A stretch of DNA of 64,000 nucleotides from CAVSNH01 sp963729275. GTDB lineage: Bacteria; Actinomycetota; Acidimicrobiia; Acidimicrobiales; RAAP-2. Both the position numbers and the translations under genes were made by a program. The notes below the pieces were generated by a model. That model saw nothing but the letters and a program-made list of their open reading frames with translations, was not told the DNA's origin and did no database searches. Positions 32,341 through 41,008 of the stretch are shown in pieces. The DNA lies in assembly GCA_963729275.1 (NCBI GenBank), contig CAVSNH010000003.1, forward strand, positions 786,604-850,603, read 5' to 3'. Positions within the stretch are counted from its first letter, which is position 1; every line of letters begins with the position of its first letter.

Positions 32341-34206
32341 ATGTTCATCGGCTCTCTGCTGGCCACCGCCATCAACTTGAACGGGCCCGGTCGGTACCTG
32401 CACTGGTCAATCTTTACCGTCTCTGAAGCCAACCTCGTCCTCATTGCCGTCATGGTCGTGATCTTTGGTGCCGCCATGCTTATTCCCTTTCCTGGTCACG
32501 GCGGCAGCGAGTCGACGCAGCCGGAGGATGTCCCCGGAGAAGCCTTCGAAAGCGAGGCGTCCTCCGCGTCAACGGCTGACCAGGGAGACGACGACGACAC
32601 CGCCATGTGGACGTCCCGAATCCGGCGTCGTGTGTTGCGACTGCTGCCGCCAGGAAAGCTGCTCCCTGACCGCCAGCCGGCCTATGTCTCCTCCTGGATC
32701 TACGTATTCGGGGTAGCGAGCCTCGCCACCCTCGGGATCGTGATCCTCTCAGGGGTCGCGATCGCTCTCGGCGGCCCGGACTGGTGGCATACCAATCCGG
32801 TCGGCCACTTCTTCAACAGCCTGCACCTGTGGAGCGTCGAGGCCTTCATGGCCTTCTTGGTCATCCACCTGTGGGGCAAGTTCTGGATGGCCGCCTGGAG
32901 GGGGAAGCGATCCATGACCTGGATCACCGGAGTGGTGGCATTTGTTGCATCGATCGTGGAATGTTTTACCGGCTACCTGTCGCAGCAGAACTTTGACTCG
33001 CAGTGGATCTCCACCAGCGGCAAGGACGCCTTCAACGCCGTCGGCGTCGGTGCGTTCTTTGACCTCATGAACTTCGGCCAGATGCTGATGTGGCACATCG
33101 TGCTGATCCCGATCGTGCTCATCGCGCTGGTCGGAGCCCACGTACTCGCCGTCCGGGTCCGAGGGGTGGTCCACCCCCTCCCTGTCACCCGCTCGAGAGG
33201 CCGAGCGGCGCGTCAGGCGGCTGCGGTGGCCGATCGGGCGGAGTGGCGGGGCCCGACCCGCAGGTACGACATCTTGAAGGAGGCCACCGTCGCCACCGTG
33301 GTCGCCACCATCTTGGTCTTCGCCCTCGCCGGTCTCCTATCCTCCCCTGACGTCCCGCCGCTCACCCTCGCTACCTGGGCCAAGGTGGCTCCCGCCGACT
33401 TCGTGGCCACGGCCGCCAGTGAACTCGCCGGGACCAGCGAGACCGCTACCTACGGGCCGCCCTATAACAGCGGCAGCGGCAGTACCCAGCGCATCCTGTT
33501 CGCCCCTGAAACCATCGTCGGCGTCCGCCAGCCGATCGACGCGGCACAGGACTTCGTCCTCTCCCCACTCGACAAGGTGGCGTCCACCAACCCGGATCTG
33601 GCCGCCGCTCTCAGCCGCTACAACCACGCTTCGGCGGTCACCCGGACCGCATGGAATGCGGCGTATGCCAAGGCGGTGACCAGTGTCACGTTCCATGACG
33701 GCACAGCCGTCGTGCCCCCGGCCGCCGACGGGCCGATCCCCGAGCTGATCGGCACCGAGTTCACCCTCGCCAGCAGTGGCGCTTTGGATGCCGATCTCAT
33801 TTCCAACCAATCTTTCTACGGCTCCGACTTCACCAAGCCGTTGCTTTTCCTCGAAGACGGGCAGTATTTCGCCAACAAGGCTGCCGCCGACCATCTGAGC
33901 GGCACCCAGTGGGGCGTCATGAACGAGACCGGCAGCTATCCCGGGCAGCCGTGGCTGTGGCTCTATACCCTCTGGTACCAGGTGCCGGGCTTCGACAACT
34001 CCGCCAACGTTGACCTGATCGCTATCTACCTGACCGGGGCCGCCACCATTCTCCTCCTCGCTGTGCCCTTCATCCCGGGTCTGCGAGACATCCCACGGCT
34101 GATCCCACTGCATCGACTCATCTGGCGCGACTGGAACCGGAAACAGATCCGCAATTCCGCTCGTCCCGCGGCTGGGTCGGCAACCGAGCCTGTTGATTCG
34201 GGTTAA
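32341..34206 (+). CDS. Orphan cytochrome b-like membrane protein with large C-terminal insertion
   Basis: 621 residues from ATG 32341, with GGGAGG 8 bases upstream. One helix pair near the N-terminus precedes an acidic linker. A four-helix b-heme bundle follows, with His pairs LHLWSVEAFMAFLVIHLW and WHIVLIPIVLIALVGAH (spacing about 14) of the cytochrome b/b6 N-domain type. After another helix (VATVVATILVFALAGLL) comes a soluble stretch of some 230 residues, then a final helix (IAIYLTGAATILLLAVPF). No Rieske protein or cytochrome c1 is adjacent, so the electron donor and acceptor are unknown. It may be a menaquinol-linked dehydrogenase subunit. Confidence 0.8.
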   Translation: MFIGSLLATAINLNGPGRYLHWSIFTVSEANLVLIAVMVVIFGAAMLIPFPGHGGSESTQPEDVPGEAFESEASSASTADQGDDDDTAMWTSRIRRRVLRLLPPGKLLPDRQPAYVSSWIYVFGVASLATLGIVILSGVAIALGGPDWWHTNPVGHFFNSLHLWSVEAFMAFLVIHLWGKFWMAAWRGKRSMTWITGVVAFVASIVECFTGYLSQQNFDSQWISTSGKDAFNAVGVGAFFDLMNFGQMLMWHIVLIPIVLIALVGAHVLAVRVRGVVHPLPVTRSRGRAARQAAAVADRAEWRGPTRRYDILKEATVATVVATILVFALAGLLSSPDVPPLTLATWAKVAPADFVATAASELAGTSETATYGPPYNSGSGSTQRILFAPETIVGVRQPIDAAQDFVLSPLDKVASTNPDLAAALSRYNHASAVTRTAWNAAYAKAVTSVTFHDGTAVVPPAADGPIPELIGTEFTLASSGALDADLISNQSFYGSDFTKPLLFLEDGQYFANKAAADHLSGTQWGVMNETGSYPGQPWLWLYTLWYQVPGFDNSANVDLIAIYLTGAATILLLAVPFIPGLRDIPRLIPLHRLIWRDWNRKQIRNSARPAAGSATEPVDSG

Positions 34207-34445
34207 AGGAGAGAGACGACCGTCTGCAGCGTGACACCTAACCAATGACTCCATCGCGGAGCGCACCACGAGGGCACTCGAAGCCTGGCCCAGGGCTGGT
34301 GCGAAGCCGACTATCTAATCTCTCCGAGGCTCGGTGGGAGAGATCGACATCGGCGCTTCTCCGGCAGAACAGAGAACAAGGGCTTCCGCTCGCCAGTCTG
34401 CTGTGGCGACCTCCGGCGTCGCCCTAGGATTCTCTTCGGGTGGCG
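34207..34445. other. Convergent spacer, no gene seen
   Basis: Lies between the convergent cytochrome b and BlaI genes. A small plus-strand frame here has no support. Confidence 0.4.
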
Positions 34446-34883
34446 CTAACTGCGCTGAACGGAGGACCTTTCGAGGGCTCGACGCAGGACCGCTACCTGA
34501 GTGTCAGTAAGGCTTTCAGCAAATTGGTGCAGTGCGGCGTCGGGGTCTCGATCGGCCGAGAGGGCATCCTGCATCAGCACCGCCGTGTGCGCGCCAGAAC
34601 TCCCGATCGCTGCGTAGTGCTTTGCGTGCTTGATCAGTCGACTTCGAAGCACGCCCTTTAATACGAGCCGGTCGAGGATGGTCGCTACCGTCGTATAAGC
34701 GTATTCAGGAAGTGCGTCCGCAACATCGCGGACCGTCACGTCGGTCCCTGAGGATTGCCAGATGCAGTCCATAACCCGCCGCTCAAGATTACTCAGCTTG
34801 GCGATGCCACACTTGCAGATTGTGCAGGAGCATGGATCACACGAGCAAAGCGGATTCCTGCATGCAGAAGCTGAACGGCTCAC
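34446..34883 (-). CDS. BlaI/CopY-family repressor with Cys-rich N-terminus
   Basis: 145 residues from GTG 34883. The N-terminus has seven Cys in 18 residues (positions 8, 13, 15, 18, 20, 23, 25), three of them in the repeated CxC-xx pattern, like a copper-thiolate or metallothionein-type cluster. A BlaI/MecI winged helix follows: LSNLERRVMDCIWQSSGTDVTVRDVADAL, YTTVATILDRLVLKGVLRSR. CopY senses copper with a CxCxxxxCxC at the C-terminus; here the cluster is at the other end. I infer a metal-responsive repressor. It ends an apparent operon with a DUF5134 and a larger membrane protein, which has a BlaI-like palindrome upstream. Confidence 0.85.
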   Translation of the reverse strand: MSRSASACRNPLCSCDPCSCTICKCGIAKLSNLERRVMDCIWQSSGTDVTVRDVADALPEYAYTTVATILDRLVLKGVLRSRLIKHAKHYAAIGSSGAHTAVLMQDALSADRDPDAALHQFAESLTDTQVAVLRRALERSSVQRS

Positions 34884-34930
34884 TGGAGGGACCTCGATGT
34901 CGCTATCAGCAACTTACGGCCTCCATCCGC

Positions 34931-35617
34931 TCAGAGCATCAGGATGAGCATGAAGCCCATCCCGACACACATGACCACGTGGCTCAGGTCCTCGAGTCGG
35001 GGAGAGGCAAGAGCGGCGGCGAAACCCGTCAGTGGTTCCGGTGCATTCTCTCGCTCCACTTCTATTTTCGCCTCGGGACCACCGATTGTGGCGTAGACCC
35101 GGGTACGCGGACGACGAACATGGGTGCCGTGGTGCGATGCTCCCTTGTTCGGCGACGCCAATGTGAAGATGGCCGACCCGAAGAAGGTGAATGCCAGCAG
35201 CAGACCAATTCCGGGATCGAGGATCCCACGGGACGATGAGGACATCGCCATGGCCCCCGATGGGGACGGAGCGCCCATCGGATACTCGAACATCAGCAGC
35301 ATGGCGAGGCTCATCAACGCGTGAATGGCCTCGTGGGGGACGTGGAACCCATAGCGCTGGAGGGAGAGCGAGCTCCGAACGATGAACCACACCATGAGGA
35401 CGAAGAAAACCAACTCCCAGAACGCGCTCGGCCAGAATGCCCAACGGACCACGAACATGCCGGCCATCGCGACCCCCATGAACAGGTGGGCGACATCGAT
35501 GTCCCGACCGGCTGGATCGTTGTTCTGCACCGACAAGACCAACAAACTCACCGCGTAGGCGGCGACAGCCAACATGGCGAGGGCGAACAGGTAGTACAGC
35601 CAGGATGGAGTGCCCAT
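34931..35617 (-). CDS. DUF5134 family membrane protein
   Basis: 228 residues, about six hydrophobic helices (LYYLFALAMLAVAAYAVSLLVL; LFMGVAMAGMFVV; FWELVFFVLMVWFIV; AIHALMSLAMLLMF; IGLLLAFTFFGSAIF; VVMCVGMGFMLILML). His-Met-rich features such as HVPHEAIHALMSLAM and a GAMAMS stretch are typical of this family and have been taken to suggest copper. No enzyme motif is seen. It starts 4 bases after the upstream membrane-protein gene and ends 47 bases before the Cys-rich BlaI gene. Confidence 0.8.
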   Translation of the reverse strand: MGTPSWLYYLFALAMLAVAAYAVSLLVLSVQNNDPAGRDIDVAHLFMGVAMAGMFVVRWAFWPSAFWELVFFVLMVWFIVRSSLSLQRYGFHVPHEAIHALMSLAMLLMFEYPMGAPSPSGAMAMSSSSRGILDPGIGLLLAFTFFGSAIFTLASPNKGASHHGTHVRRPRTRVYATIGGPEAKIEVERENAPEPLTGFAAALASPRLEDLSHVVMCVGMGFMLILML

Positions 35618-35621
35618 AGTC

Positions 35622-36623
35622 TCAGGCCACCCTTCGCTCGAGGAGTGCGGTGCGCTGCATCGGCGAGGCGGCAGCCACCGTCAATGGCCAATAGATCAGT
35701 GCCAACAAGATGATCAATGGTCCTGAGTTGGGATCGGTCGCACCGCCGGCCAGGATGCCGCCGAAGTTCTGAACAGCGACCCAGATCACGGCGAACACGA
35801 CGGCAACCGTCACGATCATGACCTGGGTGAAGGTCGGCGTGGCGTAGACGCTGATGGCGGCGAGGATGCACATGGCAGCCAGGAGCAGGGCTGCCGCTGT
35901 CCCGTGGTGGAGGAAGAACGACGCCGAGGTTCGGTCAACGTGGGCAAGCCATCCTGGCTGGCCGTTGTCCACCCCCGTGACCAGGTTGTGCAGGGCTTGT
36001 GGTTGGCGACCGGAGCCGACCAGGGACAGGACGGCAAGAACGGCCCACACGCCTACCCAGATCATCTTTGCTGCTCGCACGCCCACGGATCGTGCCGCCA
36101 CGAACGGACGATCGGATCCTTCGCTCGGCCACAAGAGCACGGCGAGGAGGGCATAGAAGAGAACGCCGCCAGGACCGCCACCAAAGGGTGTCGCCGTTCC
36201 GTGGAAGACGCCGCCGGCGCCCTCGCCGAACCACCACACGCCGAGGGCCCAGACGATCGAGAGACCAAGCGCCGGCCGGAGGGTCCGTTTGAAGGCAATC
36301 CCGAATCCGATGAGGAACTGGATGAGGGCGAACAGCGTGTTCGTCAGGATCGGCTGGTGATAGACGATCGAGGCATTCCAGGTGACGGTGTGGGAAACGA
36401 CGCTTGGGTTGCCGGCGGCGAGGTTGTGCAACATCCCGCTGAAGCCACTCGATCCTTTGGTGAACATGAACGGCTGGATCTGCAGCACGGCATCCATCAA
36501 CCAGACGGTGGCCAAGAGCAGCTGAAAGGTCCGCTGGAGGTCCCGTGGCTGCCGGCGGGCAACCGGACCCTCGTCGATCTCGATCGCTAGTGAATCAGCG
36601 TCAGTCAGGATTGCGCTCGACAC
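35622..36623 (-). CDS. Polytopic membrane protein, first gene of the BlaI operon
   Basis: 333 residues from GTG 36623, with GGGAGG five bases before; the frame stays open to 37181, but that part has no ribosome site. Seven or eight helices are visible (LLLATVWLMDAVLQIQPF; LIQFLIGFGIAF; LSIVWALGVWWFGEG; VLFYALLAVLLW; IWVGVWAVLAVLSLV; GTAAALLLAAMCILAAISVY; VMIVTVAVVFAVIWVAV; IILLALIYWPLTVAA). I do not recognise a named family. Several Met, His and Trp residues near membrane faces and the linkage to a Cys-rich repressor suggest metal handling or redox, as inference only. Confidence 0.75.
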   Translation of the reverse strand: MSSAILTDADSLAIEIDEGPVARRQPRDLQRTFQLLLATVWLMDAVLQIQPFMFTKGSSGFSGMLHNLAAGNPSVVSHTVTWNASIVYHQPILTNTLFALIQFLIGFGIAFKRTLRPALGLSIVWALGVWWFGEGAGGVFHGTATPFGGGPGGVLFYALLAVLLWPSEGSDRPFVAARSVGVRAAKMIWVGVWAVLAVLSLVGSGRQPQALHNLVTGVDNGQPGWLAHVDRTSASFFLHHGTAAALLLAAMCILAAISVYATPTFTQVMIVTVAVVFAVIWVAVQNFGGILAGGATDPNSGPLIILLALIYWPLTVAAASPMQRTALLERRVA

Positions 36624-36647
36624 CTTCACCTCCCGTAGCGGACATCC

Positions 36648-36676
36648 ACTACCTACTACGCGTGGTAGTAGGTAGT
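36648..36676. promoter_or_regulatory. 29-bp perfect palindrome, BlaI-type operator
   Basis: ACTACCTACTAC, GCGTG, GTAGTAGGTAGT: perfect 12-bp arms. The inner TACTAC/GTAGTA half-sites resemble operators of mycobacterial BlaI. It lies 25 bases upstream of the GTG at 36623. The operon it heads ends with a BlaI-family gene. Confidence 0.75.
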
Positions 36677-36752
36677 TTGGCACACTCTCACGAGTCCTAC
36701 AATCCGCCTCAGGCCGGAGCTGCCAACAGGGCCACGACGATGGCCCGGCGAA

Positions 36753-37139
36753 TTGCTCGAGCGGCGAGACGGAAAAGGAGCGGTCGCCGACTTCGCGGCC
36801 TGGGCCTGGCAGAGGGCCCCAGTGCCCTTCACCTACGGCCCTATCCCTCGGGAAATCGACGGCCCCGTCGTCGGCGCTTACGAATGGGCGTCGCCTAACG
36901 GCGTGACGCTCGGCGTCCAGCGGATACGTGGCTGTGCCTGGCGACGTTGCGATCTCTCGCTTGGCGCCGACCCGTCGGCCGCCGCACGTGACTACCTGGT
37001 CGGTCCCGGTCTCGACGACGGAGAAGCCGGTCAGATCTCCGTCCCCGTTCGCCACGTCGGGGCCCGACTGGCCGGGTGCGTCACCGGTGACGAGCCGCCA
37101 GCGATGACGACCTCTGGGAGGATTAGGCGGCTCACGTAG
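36753..37139 (+). CDS. Hypothetical protein, start unclear
   Basis: 128 residues from TTG 36753 to TAG 37139. Third codon positions are strongly G or C and the protein sequence looks natural (PVPFTYGPIPREIDGPVVGAY, ISVPVRHVGARLAG). There is no ATG or GTG near the start and the open frame runs upstream, so the 5' end may be lost or leaderless. I do not recognise the family. The minus strand is also open here, as an extension of the membrane-protein gene, but has no supporting start. Confidence 0.4.
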   Translation: MLERRDGKGAVADFAAWAWQRAPVPFTYGPIPREIDGPVVGAYEWASPNGVTLGVQRIRGCAWRRCDLSLGADPSAAARDYLVGPGLDDGEAGQISVPVRHVGARLAGCVTGDEPPAMTTSGRIRRLT

Positions 37140-37180
37140 CCGGTCTGGATGACTTGAGTCCCGACTAAGAGGTGACATCA

Positions 37181-37696
37181 ATGGACGCTGAAAACCCAGG
37201 AGCCGCGCAAGAGCGGATGAGGAGCGCCCCGATTGAGCGGCCGACCCGATCGCGGACCGCGTGGCGTTCCAGGTCTCGCTGGCTCGTGCACTTGGGCCTG
37301 CTGGCCTCTTTCGCTGGGGCGTTCGCGACCCTCCAATTTCTCCATATCCGCAACGCCATCCATGCCGATGTGGGACTTGTTTTCGCGGGTCTGGTCATTG
37401 TCCATCTGACGCAGCGTCGCCACCGGATTGGTCGGATGCTGACGCAACTCAGGGGCCTTGGCCCACGGGTCGAGCGCGAGATGCGGCTCTTGCTGTCCGA
37501 CGGGATCCTCGCCTTCATCACGCTCAATGTCGTGCTTTCAGGAATCGTCGACTGGGACCGAGGCAGCCCGGTTGGCCTTCCGCTCCCGATGCCCTTCAGT
37601 AGGTGGCACCTAACTTCGTCTGCCGTCCTTGTCGTGTACTTGGTCGTTCACGTCTCGCGCCGCTGGAAACGCATCCGAAGGTCCACCGTCCGATAG
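37181..37696 (+). CDS. Small four-helix b-type cytochrome-like membrane protein (DUF4405/b561-like)
   Basis: 171 residues from ATG 37181, with AGAGGTG 6 bases upstream. Four hydrophobic helices: WLVHLGLLASFAGAFATLQF, ADVGLVFAGLVIVHLTQRRH, LSDGILAFITLNVVLSGIVDW and WHLTSSAVLVVYLVVHVSRRW. The His in the first, second and fourth helices are placed as heme or quinone ligands in DUF4405/ferric-reductase-like bundles. It lies alone just before the redox locus and may supply a membrane electron-transfer step for it. No heme binding is proven. Confidence 0.65.
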   Translation: MDAENPGAAQERMRSAPIERPTRSRTAWRSRSRWLVHLGLLASFAGAFATLQFLHIRNAIHADVGLVFAGLVIVHLTQRRHRIGRMLTQLRGLGPRVEREMRLLLSDGILAFITLNVVLSGIVDWDRGSPVGLPLPMPFSRWHLTSSAVLVVYLVVHVSRRWKRIRRSTVR

Positions 37697-38177
37697 CCCT
37701 ACCGCGGTTGCCCACCACGATGCGCGACGTGTCTCCAGAGAGGCACGTGAACCCACATCTCTCTGGACCAGCCTTTCCACTCGGGTTCGTCACCCTCGAC
37801 AGCAGCTCGTCTTGCCCGCAATGGAAGAAGATTCAGCTGAGCAGACAGACGAAAACGATGTCGAGGAAAGAGAGCGACACGCTCCATCATCATCGTCACC
37901 TCGCCATCGAAACTCCTGGTCGATGTTGACGGATGACGTTTTCGGCACCCAAACTCTTCCCAATCACGGCAGTACCGAACGGTCTCCCCTCTGCCGTCCC
38001 GTCCACAGCGCAGCTGGGAGCTCGGCCAAGTCAGGGTCGATCGGTCCGGAGAAGATTGCTGGCTCCATCGTCGCGATGATCCTGATAGCAACGCCTCTCT
38101 CAGGCTTTTCTCAGGTCAACCGGAGTTTACTCACTGGCTCTATCTAGGCGCGGCCTAGAAACTGGTAGCCGGAGGAT
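37697..38177. other. Intergenic region with an 11-nt direct repeat
   Basis: About 480 bases without a convincing gene, between the b561-like gene and the ferredoxin gene (convergent). It contains the direct repeat at 38098-38115 described separately. Confidence 0.4.
38098..38115 (+). promoter_or_regulatory. TCTCAGG direct repeat, 11-nt period
   Basis: TCTCAGG at 38098 and again at 38109. Same form as the sites at 43232, 43961 and 44081. No gene starts directly after it, so it may serve an unannotated small RNA or be inert. Confidence 0.4.
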
Positions 38178-38390
38178 TCATTCGCGTGCCCGCCGGATGC
38201 GCAGAGCTTGGCGCGGGCATGCCCCGACGGCTCGCTCCACATGGTGAAGAAGCTGGTCCGGAATCGGTCGACCATCGACGATCGGATAGCCCCACTCGTC
38301 CAGTGCGATGATCTCCGGCACCAGTTCGGCACAGTGGCCGAATCCATCGCAGGCCACCGGGTCGACCTGCAGCCGCCGCTTAACCGTCAT
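38178..38390 (-). CDS. Single-cluster ferredoxin (3Fe-4S type)
   Basis: 70 residues from ATG 38390. RLQVDPVACDGFGHCAELVPEIIALDEWGYPIV, then VGACPRQALRI shows Cys-x5-Cys and CP spacing of the short actinobacterial ferredoxins that carry a 3Fe-4S (or 4Fe-4S with a non-Cys ligand) cluster. The fourth Cys is replaced by Gly in DGFGHC. It should be a soluble one-electron carrier. It follows the apbE gene by 51 bases and is likely the last gene of the RR-HK-apbE operon; the NuoF-like protein at 45235 is a possible donor. Confidence 0.85.
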   Translation of the reverse strand: MTVKRRLQVDPVACDGFGHCAELVPEIIALDEWGYPIVDGRPIPDQLLHHVERAVGACPRQALRIRRARE

Positions 38391-38441
38391 GATGCATCGC
38401 CGAAACAGTGGAAACGTCGCTGGAGCGCAAGGGTTCCGACT

Positions 38442-39473
38442 TCACACCGGATCCTCTGGCCATCCGCAAATGACCGCGACCCGGGCGTCGGCGTCGACCA
38501 GCCTGGCAGGAACGGCACGGCTCTCGAGCTCTCGGATTGCGTGCTCGCCCCACACGATCGAAGCGGTGGCAGCCACATTCGCCGCCACGCACGTAGAGGC
38601 GGCCGCAGTGACCATCCGCCATACTGGCGCCGCTGGCCGGCCCGTCGTCGGATCGATGATGTGATGCACGGTTGTGTCAGCCACTGTCCAGCACCGGACG
38701 GTCGTGCCGGAACTGGCCAGGCCGCCTTCGCTGACGGCGACAACGCAGTCGGGCCGGACGTCCGGTTCCCGTGAGCTCTCCTGCACGGCGATGTTCCAGC
38801 CGCCTACCGGCGGGCGGCCGCCGACGGCAATGTCCCCCCCGATGCCGACCATCACCCCGATGTTCAGTCGTCGGGCCACCAGGTCGGCAGCTCGGTCAAC
38901 GCATAGGGCCTTGGCCGTTGCGCCCAGATCAAGGGACGTGCCGGCTGGCACCCGAACACGGCGACTCTTTCTGTCTACGTCCACTTGAACCCACCCCGGG
39001 ACGACGCATGCTCGCGCCGGGAGTGGAGCGGGCGCAGCGGCGCGGAGCTCATCGAAGTCCCGGTCGTAGCCGAGGGCAATGAGGGCGCCCCCCACTGTCG
39101 GATCAACGATGCCGTGGGTGTCGGCCGCGGCGTCGAGGGCGACCTGCAGCGCGTCGAGAAAGGCGGGACTCACCGGGACCCACCGACCGCTAGCGGCGTT
39201 GCAGCGGCCGATGTCACTCTCGGGCACGAACCGGTTGCAGGCCGAATCCATGTCTGCGATGACGCCGGCGACGATCAGCCGGGCGGGGTGTAGCTGGTCC
39301 ACGGTGGTCACCCCAAGCGTCGCCCTGGCTCCCCACACTGACCAGCTACAAGCGAGTGGACCCGCCACCCTCTGGTGGCCCAACCGATTCGCTCGCCGAG
39401 GAGACGGCCCCCCGGACTCGCTCGGCCCGGCTTTATCGAGCTGCGACAACTGCTCCACGGTCATACGCGCCAC
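38442..39473 (-). CDS. apbE: FAD:protein FMN transferase
   Basis: 343 residues from GTG 39473, whose start overlaps the kinase stop (ATG 39464 also possible). Family motifs: MDSACNRFVPESDIGRCN, VDPTVGGALIALGYDRDF, SLDLGATAKALCVDRAAD (the conserved GxxAKG-like stretch) and GIGGDIAVGG, with HHIIDPTTGRP near the C-terminus. ApbE moves FMN from FAD to a Thr/Ser of an extracytosolic flavoprotein. No signal peptide is obvious here; the protein may use a cytosolic target or a non-standard exporter. No FMN_bind target gene occurs in the window. Confidence 0.9.
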   Translation of the reverse strand: MARMTVEQLSQLDKAGPSESGGPSPRRANRLGHQRVAGPLACSWSVWGARATLGVTTVDQLHPARLIVAGVIADMDSACNRFVPESDIGRCNAASGRWVPVSPAFLDALQVALDAAADTHGIVDPTVGGALIALGYDRDFDELRAAAPAPLPARACVVPGWVQVDVDRKSRRVRVPAGTSLDLGATAKALCVDRAADLVARRLNIGVMVGIGGDIAVGGRPPVGGWNIAVQESSREPDVRPDCVVAVSEGGLASSGTTVRCWTVADTTVHHIIDPTTGRPAAPVWRMVTAAASTCVAANVAATASIVWGEHAIRELESRAVPARLVDADARVAVICGWPEDPV

Positions 39474-41008
39474 TGTCCCTCATCAGCGTAAGAACGAGGT
39501 AAAGGCGCCGCGTGCTCTTCGCCGTCAATTGATTCGCTGACGAGCGCTCCCGATTCGGAGCCGACGGCCATGGCGGTCGACGCATCCTTCTCACCAGCTG
39601 GCTCATCCCCTGCGGAGGGGAGCAAGACTCGCATGCGAGTCCCGGTCGAGCTATCCGCTACTCGGACCGATCCGTGGTGCGCACTTACGATCTCACCGAC
39701 GATGGCGAGCCCGAGTCCGGTCCCTCCTGATCGTCGCCCACGGCCCTCGTCGAGCCGGGCGAACCGTTCGAACACCCACTCACGTTTGCCGGTCGGAATC
39801 CCAGGTCCGTCGTCGGATACCACGAGCTCGGCCAGCTCGCCTCGGCGCCGGACTTCGAAGGCCACCGTGCTCGAGGCATGGTGCTCGGCGTTGTCGGCGA
39901 GGTTGCGCACCAGGCGACGCAAGAGCTCCCTGTCACCGGTCAAGCGCGCCGCTCCGACCGCATGCAGGTCCACCCTGACCTGCCCCCGTGAAAGCATCCG
40001 CGCGCCCTCGGCCAGTGCCAGCTCGTCGAGGTCGACCTGCTCTCGGCGTGGCACCAGATGGTCCTCGTCGCTGCGGGCCAGGAGAAGCAGGTCCTCGATG
40101 ATGCGCTGCAGACGGACGCCGTCGGTGATCGCCGCGTTCGTCACTGAGCCCCAGTCGGCAGTTTCAGGATGGTCACGAGCCACTTCGAGCTCGGCCAGCA
40201 GTGCAGCGAGCGGGCTGCGCAGCTCATGGGAGGCGTCGGCAACGAACTGCGCCTGACGATCTGAAGCCGACTGGAGGCGGCTCAGCATGGCGTTCATCGT
40301 CTGGGCCAGCCGGCCGACCTCGTCGTCAGTCGGTGGCTCGCTGACCCGTTGGTGGAGATCACCGCCCGAAATCGTTGCCACTTGCCCTCGTATCCGCTCC
40401 ACCGGTCGGAGCGCACGTCCGGTGAGAAACCAAGCGGCGAAACCGGCCGCCACCAGAAGGCTCACCAGCAGCGCAGCCAGCGGCAGGATCGATGCATGCA
40501 CCGAGTCCTCGGCCGGCTCGGTGGTTGACACAACGAGGATGGTGCGAAGCCCGGCGGGCGTGTGCACGCCGAGGGCGACGGCGGCGTCAGGATCGTCGTC
40601 ACCGCGGAAGATCTCCAGACCTGTGAGGTGGACCATGACCGAAGCCGGCGGTCGCGCGCGAGCCACGGGCGGCTTGCCCACGAGATCGGCGGTCGTGCTC
40701 AGGACCCGATTGTCTGGCCCCACCACCTGAATGTCGATCCCCGGACGGTCGGCCGTCAATCGAGCGGGCACGGATCCCCTGGCAATCAGCGCTCCGATGT
40801 CCCCCGCCTCGGTGACGGCGAGGTTTTCTACGTTTCCGATCGCCGAACGTTGCAGCTGCCATTCCAGGGCGAAGCCCCCGATGGCGAAGGTCAGGCCGAT
40901 CGCCGCGACGGCTATGGCCGTGAGGCGGACCCGGACCGAGGAGAGGGCTCGACGTCGGGGCGAGGACGGCCGCCTCGCCCTCACCCGATCGCTACGAGAC
41001 ATCGGCAT
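39461..41008 (-). CDS. Sensor histidine kinase (HAMP, HisKA, HATPase_c)
   Basis: 515 residues from ATG 41008, overlapping the response-regulator stop by 17 bases. An N-terminal helix (LTAIAVAAIGLTFAIGGFAL) and a second (LLVSLLVAAGFAAWFLTG) bound a periplasmic sensor of about 130 residues. HAMP (RALRPVERIRGQVATISGGDL) follows, then HisKA with the phospho-accepting His in DASHELRSPLAALLAEL, and ATP-binding N, G1 and G2 boxes (NLADNAEHHA, VSDDGPGIP, GGTGLGLAIV). It phosphorylates the regulator at 40992. The signal is unknown. Confidence 0.95.
   Translation of the reverse strand: MPMSRSDRVRARRPSSPRRRALSSVRVRLTAIAVAAIGLTFAIGGFALEWQLQRSAIGNVENLAVTEAGDIGALIARGSVPARLTADRPGIDIQVVGPDNRVLSTTADLVGKPPVARARPPASVMVHLTGLEIFRGDDDPDAAVALGVHTPAGLRTILVVSTTEPAEDSVHASILPLAALLVSLLVAAGFAAWFLTGRALRPVERIRGQVATISGGDLHQRVSEPPTDDEVGRLAQTMNAMLSRLQSASDRQAQFVADASHELRSPLAALLAELEVARDHPETADWGSVTNAAITDGVRLQRIIEDLLLLARSDEDHLVPRREQVDLDELALAEGARMLSRGQVRVDLHAVGAARLTGDRELLRRLVRNLADNAEHHASSTVAFEVRRRGELAELVVSDDGPGIPTGKREWVFERFARLDEGRGRRSGGTGLGLAIVGEIVSAHHGSVRVADSSTGTRMRVLLPSAGDEPAGEKDASTAMAVGSESGALVSESIDGEEHAAPLPRSYADEGQWRV

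Noticed and set aside
36624..37181. Upstream extension of the membrane-protein frame
   Set aside because: A strong ribosome site sits at GTG 36623 and the palindrome lies inside the extension.
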